From: UMGS363 sp051881815
GTDB lineage: Bacteria > Bacillota > Clostridia > Oscillospirales > Ruminococcaceae
Length of the DNA: 64,000 bases
NCBI GenBank assembly: GCA_051881815.1
Contig: JBJEQP010000021.1
Span: 1 to 64,000 of the forward strand
Reading direction: 5' to 3'
Every line of letters begins with the position of its first letter. Within the stretch, counting starts at the first letter, position 1. The notes under the pieces were generated by a model. The model did not search any database. It saw nothing but the letters and a program-made list of their open reading frames with translations, and was not told the DNA's origin. The position numbers and the translations under genes are program-made. Shown here piece by piece: positions 8,607 through 16,203 of this stretch.

Positions 8607-9053
8607 CTAACCTCCCTTCATCCTTTTGTCGAGCGTTTCAAGCACCTCGTCAAGACGGCGGATAGTTTCCGTATCCGAGCTTCCGTCCTCACACCATGAC
8701 TTGAAATTCCCTTCAAGAAAGTACTTCGCCCCCGACGACTGCCCCTTGTCGAATAAACGCTCCTCCGCATAATTCTCAATGCGCAGCAGCGCCGAGCGTA
8801 TAGCCGCCTCCGCAAAGGGCTTGCCCCGATAGGACAGAAGCTCCTCCCTCGAACCGAACCCGAGTGCGATCGCCAACCCCGAAACGGTCAGCGGCACCTC
8901 CTGCACAGCGTAAACGGGCGCACCGTTCTTGTCAAATACAGGCGCACATTCGTCATCCAGCGCCTGCACAGGCTCGCAGGAACGAAAATAACGCTCTATC
9001 TTCGAATTTACTTCCTCCGCATTCCTAAATATCGGAAAGCTTTTACTCTTCAT
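8607..9053 (-). CDS. terS: Terminase small subunit
   Basis: A 148-residue DNA-recognition subunit of the packaging motor. The N-terminal part (residues 8-30, NAEEVNSKIERYFRSC) and VPLTVSGLAIALGFGSREEL are typical of gp3-like DNA-packaging proteins with a small helix-turn-helix. The central helices would form the oligomer, and the C-terminal LDEVLETLDKRM helix should contact TerL. GGGGGTGAGG precedes the ATG. First gene of the phage operon; its stop codon lies between the TerL ribosome site and the TerL start. Confidence 0.85.
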   Translation of the reverse strand: MKSKSFPIFRNAEEVNSKIERYFRSCEPVQALDDECAPVFDKNGAPVYAVQEVPLTVSGLAIALGFGSREELLSYRGKPFAEAAIRSALLRIENYAEERLFDKGQSSGAKYFLEGNFKSWCEDGSSDTETIRRLDEVLETLDKRMKGG

Positions 9054-9381
9054 TTTTTCCTCACCCCCTTTCCGTGCTTAAAGCATAACACAAACCCATA
9101 CTAACATACAATCACATCTTTTTATTGCATTTTGCACAATAAAACCGCTCTATTTTGAACTCATAAAGCTGCTTTTTTGTATATTTAAAACAAAAACAGC
9201 CGCAAACGTTCCTTTTTCAAACGTTTTGCAGCCCTGAATAACAATTTATTAAAATTATATTTAAGATAAATTAATTTATTTCACTTTCCCTAATGATATA
9301 ATTAGTATGAATATTTGTGTGAAATTCCGAATAACAGCGAAAAACATAACTTACAACGTTTAGGGGAATGAGTGGAAAAAT
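9054..9381. other. Divergent intergenic region between phage operon and LysR gene
   Basis: AT-rich and non-coding. On the minus strand TTGTAT (9106-9111) and TATGCT (9082-9087) with an 18-bp spacer are a possible, weak promoter for the phage operon. On the plus strand TATAAT at 9297-9302 could serve the LysR gene, without a convincing -35. An imperfect hairpin with AACGTT arms lies at about 9197-9230. LysR regulators often bind divergent regions like this one, but no operator can be assigned from sequence. Confidence 0.4.
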
Positions 9382-10308
9382 ATGAATCTTATGCACCTGA
9401 AATATCTTGTCGAAGTCGAAAAAACAGGCTCGATCACAAAAGCTGCATCCAATCTTTTTATGGGTCAGCCAAACCTGAGCAAAGCAATAAAGGAAGTTGA
9501 AACGGAATTCGGCTCTCCTATTTTCAAGCGTATCTCAAAAGGCGTTGAACCGACCGAAAAGGGTATGGCTTTCCTCGAATGTGCGAAAACCATTATCGCC
9601 CAGCTTGAAAAAATGGAAACTATCCTAAAGCCCGAGGATTCCGAGCTGACAACGTTCAGAATAGCGATCCCCCGTGCTTCGTATATCGCACACGCGTTTT
9701 CCAATTTCATAAATTCGCTCGACCGAAATGAAAAGATCGCTATGAACTTCCGTGAAACGAACGCCTTGAGCGCCCTCAACGGCATCGCAGACGGCGAGTA
9801 TGCCTACGCAGTCATCCGATTCGAAGAAGCATACGAGGATTTCTTCCTTTCGCTTCTTCGTGACAAGGACCTCTACTACGAGGAAATATGGAACTTCCCG
9901 TATGTCGCACTCCTTGCCGAAAAGGACGAGCTTGCAAAATCGGAAACATTCAGCTCCTCCGACCTTGACGGCTATATCGAGATAGTGCAGGGCGATACAA
10001 CAGTCCCCTATCTCTCGTCAAGCTACCTCAGAAAAAGCAACGCAGCCGAGCATAGCCGCATCTTCGTTTACGACCGAGGCAGCCAGTTCGACCTGCTCGA
10101 TAATGTCCCCCGTTCATATATGTGGGTGTCACCGTTCACCGACAGCCAGCTCCACCATTTCCGCCTTGTACAGCGCTGCTGCTCGGACGACAGATCAAGA
10201 GGAAAAGACCTCCTCGTTATGCCGAAGCACTATAAACAGACCGAGCTTGACAAAGCCTTCCTCGAAGAAGTCAAGCGTGTCCGTGATTCGCTCAAAGAAT
10301 TGTATTGA
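9382..10308 (+). CDS. LysR family transcriptional regulator
   Basis: A 308-residue regulator. Residues 1-60 form the winged helix-turn-helix (MNLMHLKYLVEVEKTGSITKAA, then LSKAIKEVETEFG). Residues 90-300 form the effector-binding fold. The effector is unknown. It is divergent from the phage operon, and LysR proteins commonly control a divergent neighbour, but its partner could equally be the downstream membrane protein, from which it is separated by a hairpin. The C-terminal part is not close to any metabolite-specific subgroup I can name. Confidence 0.9.
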   Translation: MNLMHLKYLVEVEKTGSITKAASNLFMGQPNLSKAIKEVETEFGSPIFKRISKGVEPTEKGMAFLECAKTIIAQLEKMETILKPEDSELTTFRIAIPRASYIAHAFSNFINSLDRNEKIAMNFRETNALSALNGIADGEYAYAVIRFEEAYEDFFLSLLRDKDLYYEEIWNFPYVALLAEKDELAKSETFSSSDLDGYIEIVQGDTTVPYLSSSYLRKSNAAEHSRIFVYDRGSQFDLLDNVPRSYMWVSPFTDSQLHHFRLVQRCCSDDRSRGKDLLVMPKHYKQTELDKAFLEEVKRVRDSLKELY

Positions 10309-10316
10309 TCAATAAG

Positions 10317-10351
10317 AAACGGCTGCCGTACACAAAAGTCGGCAGCCGTTT
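10317..10351 (+). terminator. Hairpin between LysR and membrane protein genes
   Basis: A perfect 12-bp stem (AAACGGCTGCCG / CGGCAGCCGTTT) with an 11-base loop begins 8 bases after the LysR stop. It has only three T residues after the stem, so it may attenuate rather than fully terminate. The next gene starts 14 bases further on. Confidence 0.65.
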
Positions 10352-10365
10352 CATACGGAGGATAT

Positions 10366-10908
10366 ATGTTAAAATTCATAGAAAACATCGACAGCAAATT
10401 TACCGTTAAAAAGAAAGGCTTCATCGCCCTCGGCGCAGTCATCTTTGCCGCACTGTTCACAACAGCAGGCTTTCTTTATCCAATGGAGTTCTTTTCACTC
10501 TTTGTCGATTCGACTGTCGGAAGCTATATCGCACTCGTGCTTATCTCCATAGTCATAAGCGCCCTATTCGGCTGGCTCTTCAGCCTTATCACAAGACAGA
10601 ATATATCAACTTTGCTGCTTTTCGTCAGCAACGTCATCTTTCAGATAGGAATGTTTTTCCTCTTCGCAGCGTTCCGATACAGTATGCCGTACCTCTGGAT
10701 GCTGACCGCAGCAGTCCACGCACTTGTCAGCGTCCTTATCTTCCTTATATCAAAACCGAACACCATCCCGAACGTAAAAAGAGTAAAAGAAAAACCTCCC
10801 GTCAGCACAAAAGCAAAGGTAATCTCGGCGGTCATTTACTCCCTTATGGCAGACGCCCTGTATAATACACTTGCAGTCGTATGGCTAAAGCTTCTTATCA
10901 ATGCGTAA
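10366..10908 (+). CDS. Polytopic membrane protein of unknown function
   Basis: A 180-residue protein with four or five predicted membrane helices (about 20-42, 50-72, 83-103, 108-128 and a C-terminal one near 155-175) separated by a basic loop (KPNTIPNVKRVKEKPP). No family motif that I recognise. CGGAGG precedes the ATG. The last codons, AAT GCG TAA, are contributed by the end of the repeat element at 10900-11086, so the native C-terminus may have been slightly altered by insertion. Confidence 0.7.
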   Translation: MLKFIENIDSKFTVKKKGFIALGAVIFAALFTTAGFLYPMEFFSLFVDSTVGSYIALVLISIVISALFGWLFSLITRQNISTLLLFVSNVIFQIGMFFLFAAFRYSMPYLWMLTAAVHALVSVLIFLISKPNTIPNVKRVKEKPPVSTKAKVISAVIYSLMADALYNTLAVVWLKLLINA

Positions 10909-11086
10909 TTCGTAATGCGTAATGCGTAATTATTGCGAACTGTAAATTCTTTTTAAAGCTATATTTTATAAACAAACGGTACAGTCATGAATGATATCAA
11001 ATTGATATAATCAAATCATGATTGTACCGTTTTTATAATTATAACAGATTTGCGAAGCTTAATTACGCATTACGAATTACGCATTA
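10900..11086. repeat. Family C palindromic element with TAATGCG repeats
   Basis: Both ends consist of short iterated units of the type GCGTAATTCGTAAT in inverted orientation (10900-10932 and 11060-11086). The centre holds a hairpin at 10974-11034 built on AAACGGTACA / TGTACCGTTTT with a TCATGA stem extension. It lies exactly between two convergent genes and supplies or touches both stop codons. A second copy is at 33641-33906. A MITE-like mobile element is the likely explanation. Confidence 0.75.
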
Positions 11087-11251
11087 GGTAAACTCGTGCA
11101 TAATCCTGTCCGCTTCACGGCGAAGAGTCTCCTCGTCCGTTATCTTGTCCGTATTTTTCATTATCGCACCACGGACGTAATCGGGCAAAGAGCAGTAAAA
11201 GATCTTTGCCGAATTGCTTTCCGCAAGAAGCTTGTCAAGTCCTTTTTCCAT
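11084..11251 (-). CDS. Small 55-residue protein downstream of patatin gene
   Basis: Translating the minus strand from ATG at 11251 gives MEKGLDKLLAESNSAKIFYC and continues to a TAA at 11084. A GAGGTGATTTAA ribosome site precedes the ATG, and the gene lies 37 bases after the patatin stop, so they are probably cotranscribed. The protein is helical and charged (EETLRREADRIMHEF at the end), with no recognised domain. The stop codon is formed at the edge of the family C repeat. Supported by ribosome site, coding-like composition and operon position. Confidence 0.65.
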   Translation of the reverse strand: MEKGLDKLLAESNSAKIFYCSLPDYVRGAIMKNTDKITDEETLRREADRIMHEFT

Positions 11252-11288
11252 TTAAATCACCTCGGAAAATATTATCCCCGAGGAAATA

Positions 11289-12158
11289 TCAATTATACAT
11301 ATCATACTGCTTTCCGAGAAAAGCTTTTACTTCCTCTATCCTCGCCGTGCCGTCATCATATCCCATCTGCCACGTTTCCCGAAGCTTTTCGGTGCTTTTT
11401 TCCATGCTGTCAAGCTTTATCTTCGGTCGGAATATCAGTGCCTTTCCTCGGCGTTCAAGCTCCCTGCAAAACTCGGTCTGACGGTTGTATATCCTGTGAC
11501 GGGCAAGCAGCAGCATTTCGACCTCGGGGAATCTTCTGCGCATGAGCTGGCTCATTATGATGTTCCCCTTGCCGCATTTTTTCACAAAGCCTTCGGGCTG
11601 CGTAAGAATTATGACGTTCTTCGTGCAGCCGTCCTTTATCGCCTGCTTTATCGGTATCGGACAGGAGAGTCCGCCGTCATAATAGAAATTGCCGTCCAGC
11701 TCTGCAGGCGGAAAAAGTCCCGGTATCGAGCAGGACGCACGGAGGTACTTGAAATCCGTTCCGTTTTCCAGTCCGTTCTTGCACTCGAATTTCCCCGTTT
11801 CGGCGTTCGTCACTCCGACCTTGACCTGACCCTTGTACTTTCGGAAGGTCTCATAATCAAACGGGATAAGCTTGTTCGGTATCTCGTCAAAAACAAAGTC
11901 AAGCCCGAAGCAGCTCCTGCAGGTGCGGAAATTCTTTGCACCGATATAGCGCTTGTCATTGCGGTAGCTGTCCATGATCTCACGGTTTCGCGCAAACTGC
12001 TTTGAAACGTAGGAAACACCGTTTGAAATGCCTGCCGAAACACCGATTATATACGGAAATTCCACACCGTTTTCAAGGAAAGCGTCCATTACTCCGGCAG
12101 AATATACTCCACGAAAGGTTCCGCCCTCAAGTACAAGTCCTGTCATATTTTCGTTCAT
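11289..12158 (-). CDS. Patatin-like phospholipase
   Basis: A 289-residue cytosolic lipid acyl hydrolase of the YjjU/RssA kind. The oxyanion motif GGTFRGVYSAG is at residues 12-22, the nucleophile Ser41 is in GVSAG, and the catalytic Asp is in YYDGGLS near residue 168. The C-terminal DUF6363-like region (from about 205) contains MSQLMRRRFPEVEMLLLARH. All catalytic elements are intact. The substrate is unknown. Followed by the 55-residue protein at 11084-11251. Confidence 0.88.
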   Translation of the reverse strand: MNENMTGLVLEGGTFRGVYSAGVMDAFLENGVEFPYIIGVSAGISNGVSYVSKQFARNREIMDSYRNDKRYIGAKNFRTCRSCFGLDFVFDEIPNKLIPFDYETFRKYKGQVKVGVTNAETGKFECKNGLENGTDFKYLRASCSIPGLFPPAELDGNFYYDGGLSCPIPIKQAIKDGCTKNVIILTQPEGFVKKCGKGNIIMSQLMRRRFPEVEMLLLARHRIYNRQTEFCRELERRGKALIFRPKIKLDSMEKSTEKLRETWQMGYDDGTARIEEVKAFLGKQYDMYN

Positions 12159-12173
12159 TTTTTCACGCTCCGT

Positions 12174-12656
12174 TTATGAAATTTCATTACCGTTTTCGTC
12201 AAGGAAAAGGTATTTACTCGGTATTACTTCATTATACCATAAATAAGGGTATTGGTCTATTTCAATGTTATGCAAGCCGTTTTCATCGATTATACGCAGC
12301 GTTTTGCATTCCGTGTTGTTTATCAGAAAAGCATAGCTTCTCTGCCATAGCAGAACGGCAATATCTTTTTCACGGTTTAATGGCTTGAACACCTGCTTAA
12401 ACTCATAGCTGCCGTTGACTTCAAGACATTCCATAGCAAGGTAAGGATGAGCCTGATATTCATTGTCCAAAATAAACCAAAACAGAGAATAACTGTCATT
12501 TTTACATTCGCCTGCATATTCAATATCAATGATTTCGGCATCGGCGATTGGCATCTCCCTCCGTGCCTTTTTGATAAGGTCATCGGTTGTTTTCATCCTT
12601 CCGCAGGCACAAAGCAAAAAAACAGACGCAAGAATAATATATATCAGTTTTTTCAT
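12174..12656 (-). CDS. Small lipoprotein of unknown function
   Basis: A 160-residue protein starting at the ATG at 12656, preceded by GAGGGAAG. The N-terminus MKKLIYIILASVFLLCACG is a lipoprotein signal peptide with cleavage before Cys 17 or 19. The mature domain (about 135 residues) is beta-rich with aromatic segments (SYSLFWFILDNEYQAHPYL). An in-frame ATG at 12689 is possible but adds a non-signal leader and lacks a ribosome site. No recognised family. It ends 16 bases from the patatin gene start and may be its upstream operon partner. Confidence 0.7.
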   Translation of the reverse strand: MKKLIYIILASVFLLCACGRMKTTDDLIKKARREMPIADAEIIDIEYAGECKNDSYSLFWFILDNEYQAHPYLAMECLEVNGSYEFKQVFKPLNREKDIAVLLWQRSYAFLINNTECKTLRIIDENGLHNIEIDQYPYLWYNEVIPSKYLFLDENGNEIS

Positions 12657-12735
12657 AACTTCCCTCGTAAAAATATAGCAGCCGTACATTCTTTTAAAAA
12701 ATAAGACCTATTCAGCCGAATAAGTCTTAATGTAT

Positions 12736-13167
12736 TTACTGATCTGCCCTCATTTTTTCAAGTCCGAAAAGAACTTCGTTTATGGCAAAATTATTCTTAA
12801 TATCCTGAATATCTTTTTTAATAACAACAATACGGCCGGAATTCTGTATCTGCATTTCGGTAAGCGTCTTTATCGCAGGTGAAACCTCATTTTCAAGAGT
12901 TATCTTAATGCTCTTTACGTCTTTATCCAGACCATCTACTTTGTTTTCAAGACCATCGACCTTGTTTTCAAGACCATCGACCTTGTTTTCAAGGTTTATC
13001 TGTCTGTTGAGCATTTCTCTCTGATTAACCTGTAATTCGTTAATATCGGAACGCATCTCTGACATCTGGGACTGCATATCTGTGATATCCGAGCGCATCT
13101 CTGTTAAATCGGAACTCATTTTTTTCTGTTCATCAAGTATTTGAAGCAAAATCTCTTCCGTAGTCAT
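12736..13167 (-). CDS. Coiled-coil protein with heptad repeats
   Basis: A 143-residue protein. The start at 13167 is chosen because GGAGG lies ten bases upstream; the ATG at 13188 contains that ribosome site within its own reading frame. Nearly the whole chain is heptad coiled coil: M/E-R-S-D-I repeats, then three perfect NKVDGLE heptads (about residues 60-82) encoded by 21-bp tandem DNA repeats, ending in a basic helix. No membrane segment or enzyme motif. Possible roles are scaffold or antitoxin-like partner; nothing is established. Confidence 0.7.
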   Translation of the reverse strand: MTTEEILLQILDEQKKMSSDLTEMRSDITDMQSQMSEMRSDINELQVNQREMLNRQINLENKVDGLENKVDGLENKVDGLDKDVKSIKITLENEVSPAIKTLTEMQIQNSGRIVVIKKDIQDIKNNFAINEVLFGLEKMRADQ

Positions 13168-13252
13168 CGCATATACACCTCCGTACAACCATTATACACC
13201 AAAGCAGATCCGTTTGTCAAGATTTCGGAACAGTTTTTCCCTTTCGCAAGCC

Positions 13253-13281
13253 TTGAAAAATATGCAGGAATATGTTATAAT
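13253..13281 (+). promoter_or_regulatory. Sigma-A promoter of C39-like peptidase gene
   Basis: TTGAAA at 13253-13258 and TATAAT at 13276-13281 with a 17-bp spacer, 27 bases upstream of the start codon at 13308. Confidence 0.75.
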
Positions 13282-13307
13282 AAAAAAAAAGTTTAAGGGA
13301 CGGGAAA

Positions 13308-14165
13308 ATGCGGTACAAAGCTATTATCGCTGCGCTCACGCTTGGCCTTGCGGCTTCGGCAGTCTGCGCAGACTATTTTATCACAACCGAAAAATTCAAT
13401 GACCGTGTTGCCGAGAATAACAGATATACGCTTCTCGGTGCGGATCCTCATGCGCTTTACGGCGGCTTCACCGTTGAAGAGCTTGGGGATAACTATGAAA
13501 AGCCGTCCGTTCTTCTCGGAAAGGTTTCGATAGATGTTCCGCTCATTAACCAGTACCCCGAGCTGCCCGTCGGATGCGAGCCTACCTGTGCGGCTGCGGT
13601 GCTGCAGATGCTCGGATTTGAAACGGACAAGCTCGATTTTACGGACAACTACCTCGGCTGGGATGATGATTTTACCTATGACAAGCACAAACAGTCACAC
13701 GGTCCCGACCCACGCAAGGTCTTTGCAGGGAACCCTTATAAATGGGGCTACGGCTGCACAAGCGAAGTCCTTGCCGGATCAATGAACCGTTTTTTTGCCG
13801 AAAATGCAGGCTCTTCGGTCAGTTACAACGCTATGGCGCTTGACGAGGATCTGAATTCGGCAGATATAGAAAAGCTGCTTGACGAGGGCGTTCCGATAAT
13901 CGTATGGGCAACGATAGATATGAAACCGCTGAACTACCGCAAGCCGTCCGAATGGTACATAAACGGCACTTCCGAGAAATACATCTGGTACGGCAACTCT
14001 CATACCCTTGTTCTCTGCGGCTATGATACAAACTGCTATTATTTTATGGATCCGAACGACAAAAAAGATATCACCGCATATCTGAAGACAGCCTTTCTCA
14101 ACCGATTTGAGGACAACGGTTTTCAGGCGGTTATCGTGAAGATCACAGAACAAGAGCAGCGTTGA
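13308..14165 (+). CDS. Secreted C39-like cysteine peptidase family protein
   Basis: A 285-residue exported protein: signal peptide MRYKAIIAALTLGLAASAVC, then a peptidase C39-like domain (PF13529 type) from about residue 70. The presumed nucleophile is Cys90 in VGCEPTCAA; the His is in NSHTLVLCGYD near residue 228 and the third residue in the FMDPND segment. These proteins are often found outside the cell and are rarely characterised; substrates may be peptides or the cell wall. Preceded by its own promoter and a GGGACGGG ribosome site. Monocistronic. Confidence 0.8.
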   Translation: MRYKAIIAALTLGLAASAVCADYFITTEKFNDRVAENNRYTLLGADPHALYGGFTVEELGDNYEKPSVLLGKVSIDVPLINQYPELPVGCEPTCAAAVLQMLGFETDKLDFTDNYLGWDDDFTYDKHKQSHGPDPRKVFAGNPYKWGYGCTSEVLAGSMNRFFAENAGSSVSYNAMALDEDLNSADIEKLLDEGVPIIVWATIDMKPLNYRKPSEWYINGTSEKYIWYGNSHTLVLCGYDTNCYYFMDPNDKKDITAYLKTAFLNRFEDNGFQAVIVKITEQEQR

Positions 14166-14195
14166 TCCGATGCTCCATCATATAATATATCCGAC

Positions 14196-14224
14196 TTGAC
14201 TATACTATTGATCGGGAGTATAAT
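14196..14224 (+). promoter_or_regulatory. Promoter of cation antiporter gene with internal palindrome
   Basis: TTGACT at 14196-14201 and TATAAT at 14219-14224, 17-bp spacer. TATACT (14201-14206) and AGTATA (14217-14222) form an inverted repeat within the promoter and could be an operator. A leader of about 100 bases follows before the start codon. Confidence 0.7.
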
Positions 14225-14325
14225 AAAAAAGTAGGGTGGTTTTTAAATTAAGCCAAATGCGATTTGATTTGTTTTAGGCTTTTTGTTATAAACTGCCCCC
14301 CAAAAAATTTTATGGAGATGTAAAG

Positions 14326-15537
14326 ATGCTTTTTTTAAGATGGATCTGTGTACTGGCGGTTGCATTTATTGCAGGAAAGCTTATTGCGAAATTAAAAATG
14401 CCCTCCATACTTGGCTGGCTGATAGTCGGTATGATATTGGGGCCTCATGCTGTGGGACTTATGCCGCAGGAGCTAATTGATTCACAATGGTATAAGCTTG
14501 TCATTACATGGATGCAGTGCGCCTTTGGACTTATGCTCGGAACGGAGCTTATCTGGAAGAAGCTGAAAAGCTATGGTAAGGCGTTGGTTGTAACGACCTT
14601 GGCACAGTCACTCGGTACATTTATATTTGTATCGCTTGTTTTTGGCATTGTATTTTATTTTACCGGAGTGCCTGTCTACCTTGCGTTTGCTTTCGGCGGG
14701 ATCGCACTTGCCACCGCACCTGCTCCGGCTCTGTCGATCGTTCAGGAGTTCCGCACATCGGGACCTGTCACGGATACTCTTATCCCTATGGCGGTGCTGG
14801 ACGATATCGTAGGTATTGCGGTATTTTTCACGGTTAACTCCTTTATCGCGCGTACTGTATCGGGCGGTACCGTTCCGCTTTATATGATACCCGTGATGAT
14901 ATTTCTGCCCGTGATCATCGGTGCTGTTGTGGGATTTGCCGCAGGAAAAATACTGCAAAAGAATTTGGGCAAGGTCGGCACTATGGCGGTGCTTTTGGGC
15001 GGCATTACAATCACGGCCTTGATCGGACTTATCCTTAACAAGATGGTATTCACCAATATTGCGCTGAATTATATGCTTATGGGTGTTGCATTTTCCGCTG
15101 TATTCTCCAATATGCTTGCGGAAGACAGGCTGGATGAATTGGTGAACCTGTTTCATCCCGTGCTTGCGGTCAGCCTGTTAGCAGCGATCGTTGACCTTGG
15201 TGCGCCTTTGGATTATCATCTTATCCTCGGAGCAGGTCTTTATACATTCATATACATTGTATCGAGAATATGCGGAAAGTACGGCGGTGCAAGGATAGGT
15301 GCCAAGCTTACGAAAATGCCTGCCACGGTACAGAAATACCTTGGTCTTACCCTGCTGCCCCATTCGGGCGTATCGCTTGTTTTCACGGGAATTATCAGCT
15401 CTGTGCTGGCGGCATCGGAGCCGGAGCTTGCAACGATAGTAACGGGCACAATTGCGGCTGCTGCGGTCATCAATGAGATAATCGCTGTGATCGCTGCCAA
15501 AAAGGGCTTTGAACTTGCCGGGGAGATAAAGAAGTAA
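14326..15537 (+). CDS. CPA2-family cation:proton antiporter
   Basis: A 403-residue inner-membrane antiporter of KefB/NapA type with about 12 membrane helices. The conserved core is visible: GGIALATAPAPALSIVQEF (residues 124-142) followed by AVLDDIVGI with the paired Asp residues that carry the proton/cation. No cytoplasmic RCK/TrkA-N domain is attached, so it is a bare transport module. Start is at the ATG after TGGAGATG. Substrate (Na+ or K+) cannot be told. It stands alone with its own promoter and terminator. Confidence 0.85.
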   Translation: MLFLRWICVLAVAFIAGKLIAKLKMPSILGWLIVGMILGPHAVGLMPQELIDSQWYKLVITWMQCAFGLMLGTELIWKKLKSYGKALVVTTLAQSLGTFIFVSLVFGIVFYFTGVPVYLAFAFGGIALATAPAPALSIVQEFRTSGPVTDTLIPMAVLDDIVGIAVFFTVNSFIARTVSGGTVPLYMIPVMIFLPVIIGAVVGFAAGKILQKNLGKVGTMAVLLGGITITALIGLILNKMVFTNIALNYMLMGVAFSAVFSNMLAEDRLDELVNLFHPVLAVSLLAAIVDLGAPLDYHLILGAGLYTFIYIVSRICGKYGGARIGAKLTKMPATVQKYLGLTLLPHSGVSLVFTGIISSVLAASEPELATIVTGTIAAAAVINEIIAVIAAKKGFELAGEIKK

Positions 15538-15598
15538 CAGCTGAAATGACATTCGGATATTCCCCCAAATCATGTTTGACAAAAAGCGTGAACAAAAA

Positions 15599-15636
15599 AC
15601 AGCAGTTGGTTTCATTTTACAAAACCAACTGCTTTA
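15599..15636 (+). terminator. Terminator after cation antiporter gene
   Basis: GCAGTTGGTTT (15602-15612) pairs with AAACCAACTGC (15622-15632), an 11-bp stem with a 9-base loop, preceded by an A-run and followed by TTTATT. It can work for both convergent genes. Confidence 0.8.
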
Positions 15637-15640
15637 TTAT

Positions 15641-15804
15641 GGGGTTCTCTAAAAACCGGGACACGAGCAAATTTTCGTCCATGACTTTGTTTAGCTGCAA
15701 GGCATCAAACCGCAGTAATACTTGATGTATTACAAGGTTTGATAACGCAGCAGATGAACAAAGTCATAGAAAATTTGCCGTGAAGGAGGTTTTTAGAGGT
15801 TCCC
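15641..15804. repeat. Family A 164-bp palindromic element, copy 1
   Basis: Ends GGGGTTCTCTAAAAACC and GGTTTTTAGAGGTTCCC are inverted repeats. Flanked by TTAT on both sides (15637-15640, 15805-15808), consistent with a 4-bp target duplication. Internally GCAAATTTTC pairs with GAAAATTTGC, ATGACTTTGTT with AACAAAGTCAT, ATCAAACC with GGTTTGAT, and TAATAC with GTATTA at the tip. It lies one base beyond the TTAT from the arsC stop. The copy at 40925-41088 has the same length and different stems. Confidence 0.85.
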
Positions 15805-15809
15805 TTATA

Positions 15810-16202
15810 TTATTTTGACAATTCGTCTTTCAGTTTTAAGATATTGTCCCTTATTCTGTCAATTACCTCGATGAAAACATCATCGCTTTCACCCGTGGGA
15901 TCGGGCAAGCTCCAATTATCGTCAAATTCCCTGCCGATATACGGACAGCCGACATCGCACCCCATTGATATTGCGATATCGGGCGAGGGTATTTCACCAA
16001 AGGTCTTGCTGTACTGCGTTTTTTCCATATCAATTCCGTACAGCTTTTTCATCAAACGAACGGCGTCACGGTTTATCTGCGGCTTTGTTTTTGTTCCTGC
16101 GGAATAGCTTTCAAAAACATCGGCTGCGAAATGCTTGCCGAGCGCTTCTGCAATTTGACTTCGGCAGGAGTTGTGTACGCATATAAAAGCGACCTTTTTC
16201 AA
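15810..16202 (-). CDS. arsC: Arsenate reductase (LMW-phosphatase, thioredoxin-linked type)
   Basis: A 130-residue cytosolic enzyme that reduces arsenate to arsenite. The P-loop CVHNSCRS gives the nucleophile Cys8 and Arg14. The resolving cysteines Cys82 and Cys86 lie in GCDVGC, and the general acid Asp is in LPDPTG. Cysteine placement is like that of S. aureus pI258 ArsC, although the third Cys is four residues rather than seven after the second. One base separates it from the thioredoxin-like gene upstream, its probable electron donor. It is the last gene of the ars operon. Confidence 0.88.
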   Translation of the reverse strand: MKKVAFICVHNSCRSQIAEALGKHFAADVFESYSAGTKTKPQINRDAVRLMKKLYGIDMEKTQYSKTFGEIPSPDIAISMGCDVGCPYIGREFDDNWSLPDPTGESDDVFIEVIDRIRDNILKLKDELSK

Positions 16203-16203
16203 G

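Noticed and set aside
11096..11545. 149-codon plus-strand open frame
   Set aside because: Lies opposite the 55-residue gene and the end of the patatin gene, no ribosome site.
12944..13010. Short regular repeats as a CRISPR array
   Set aside because: They are direct 21-bp coding repeats without spacers, inside a coiled-coil gene.
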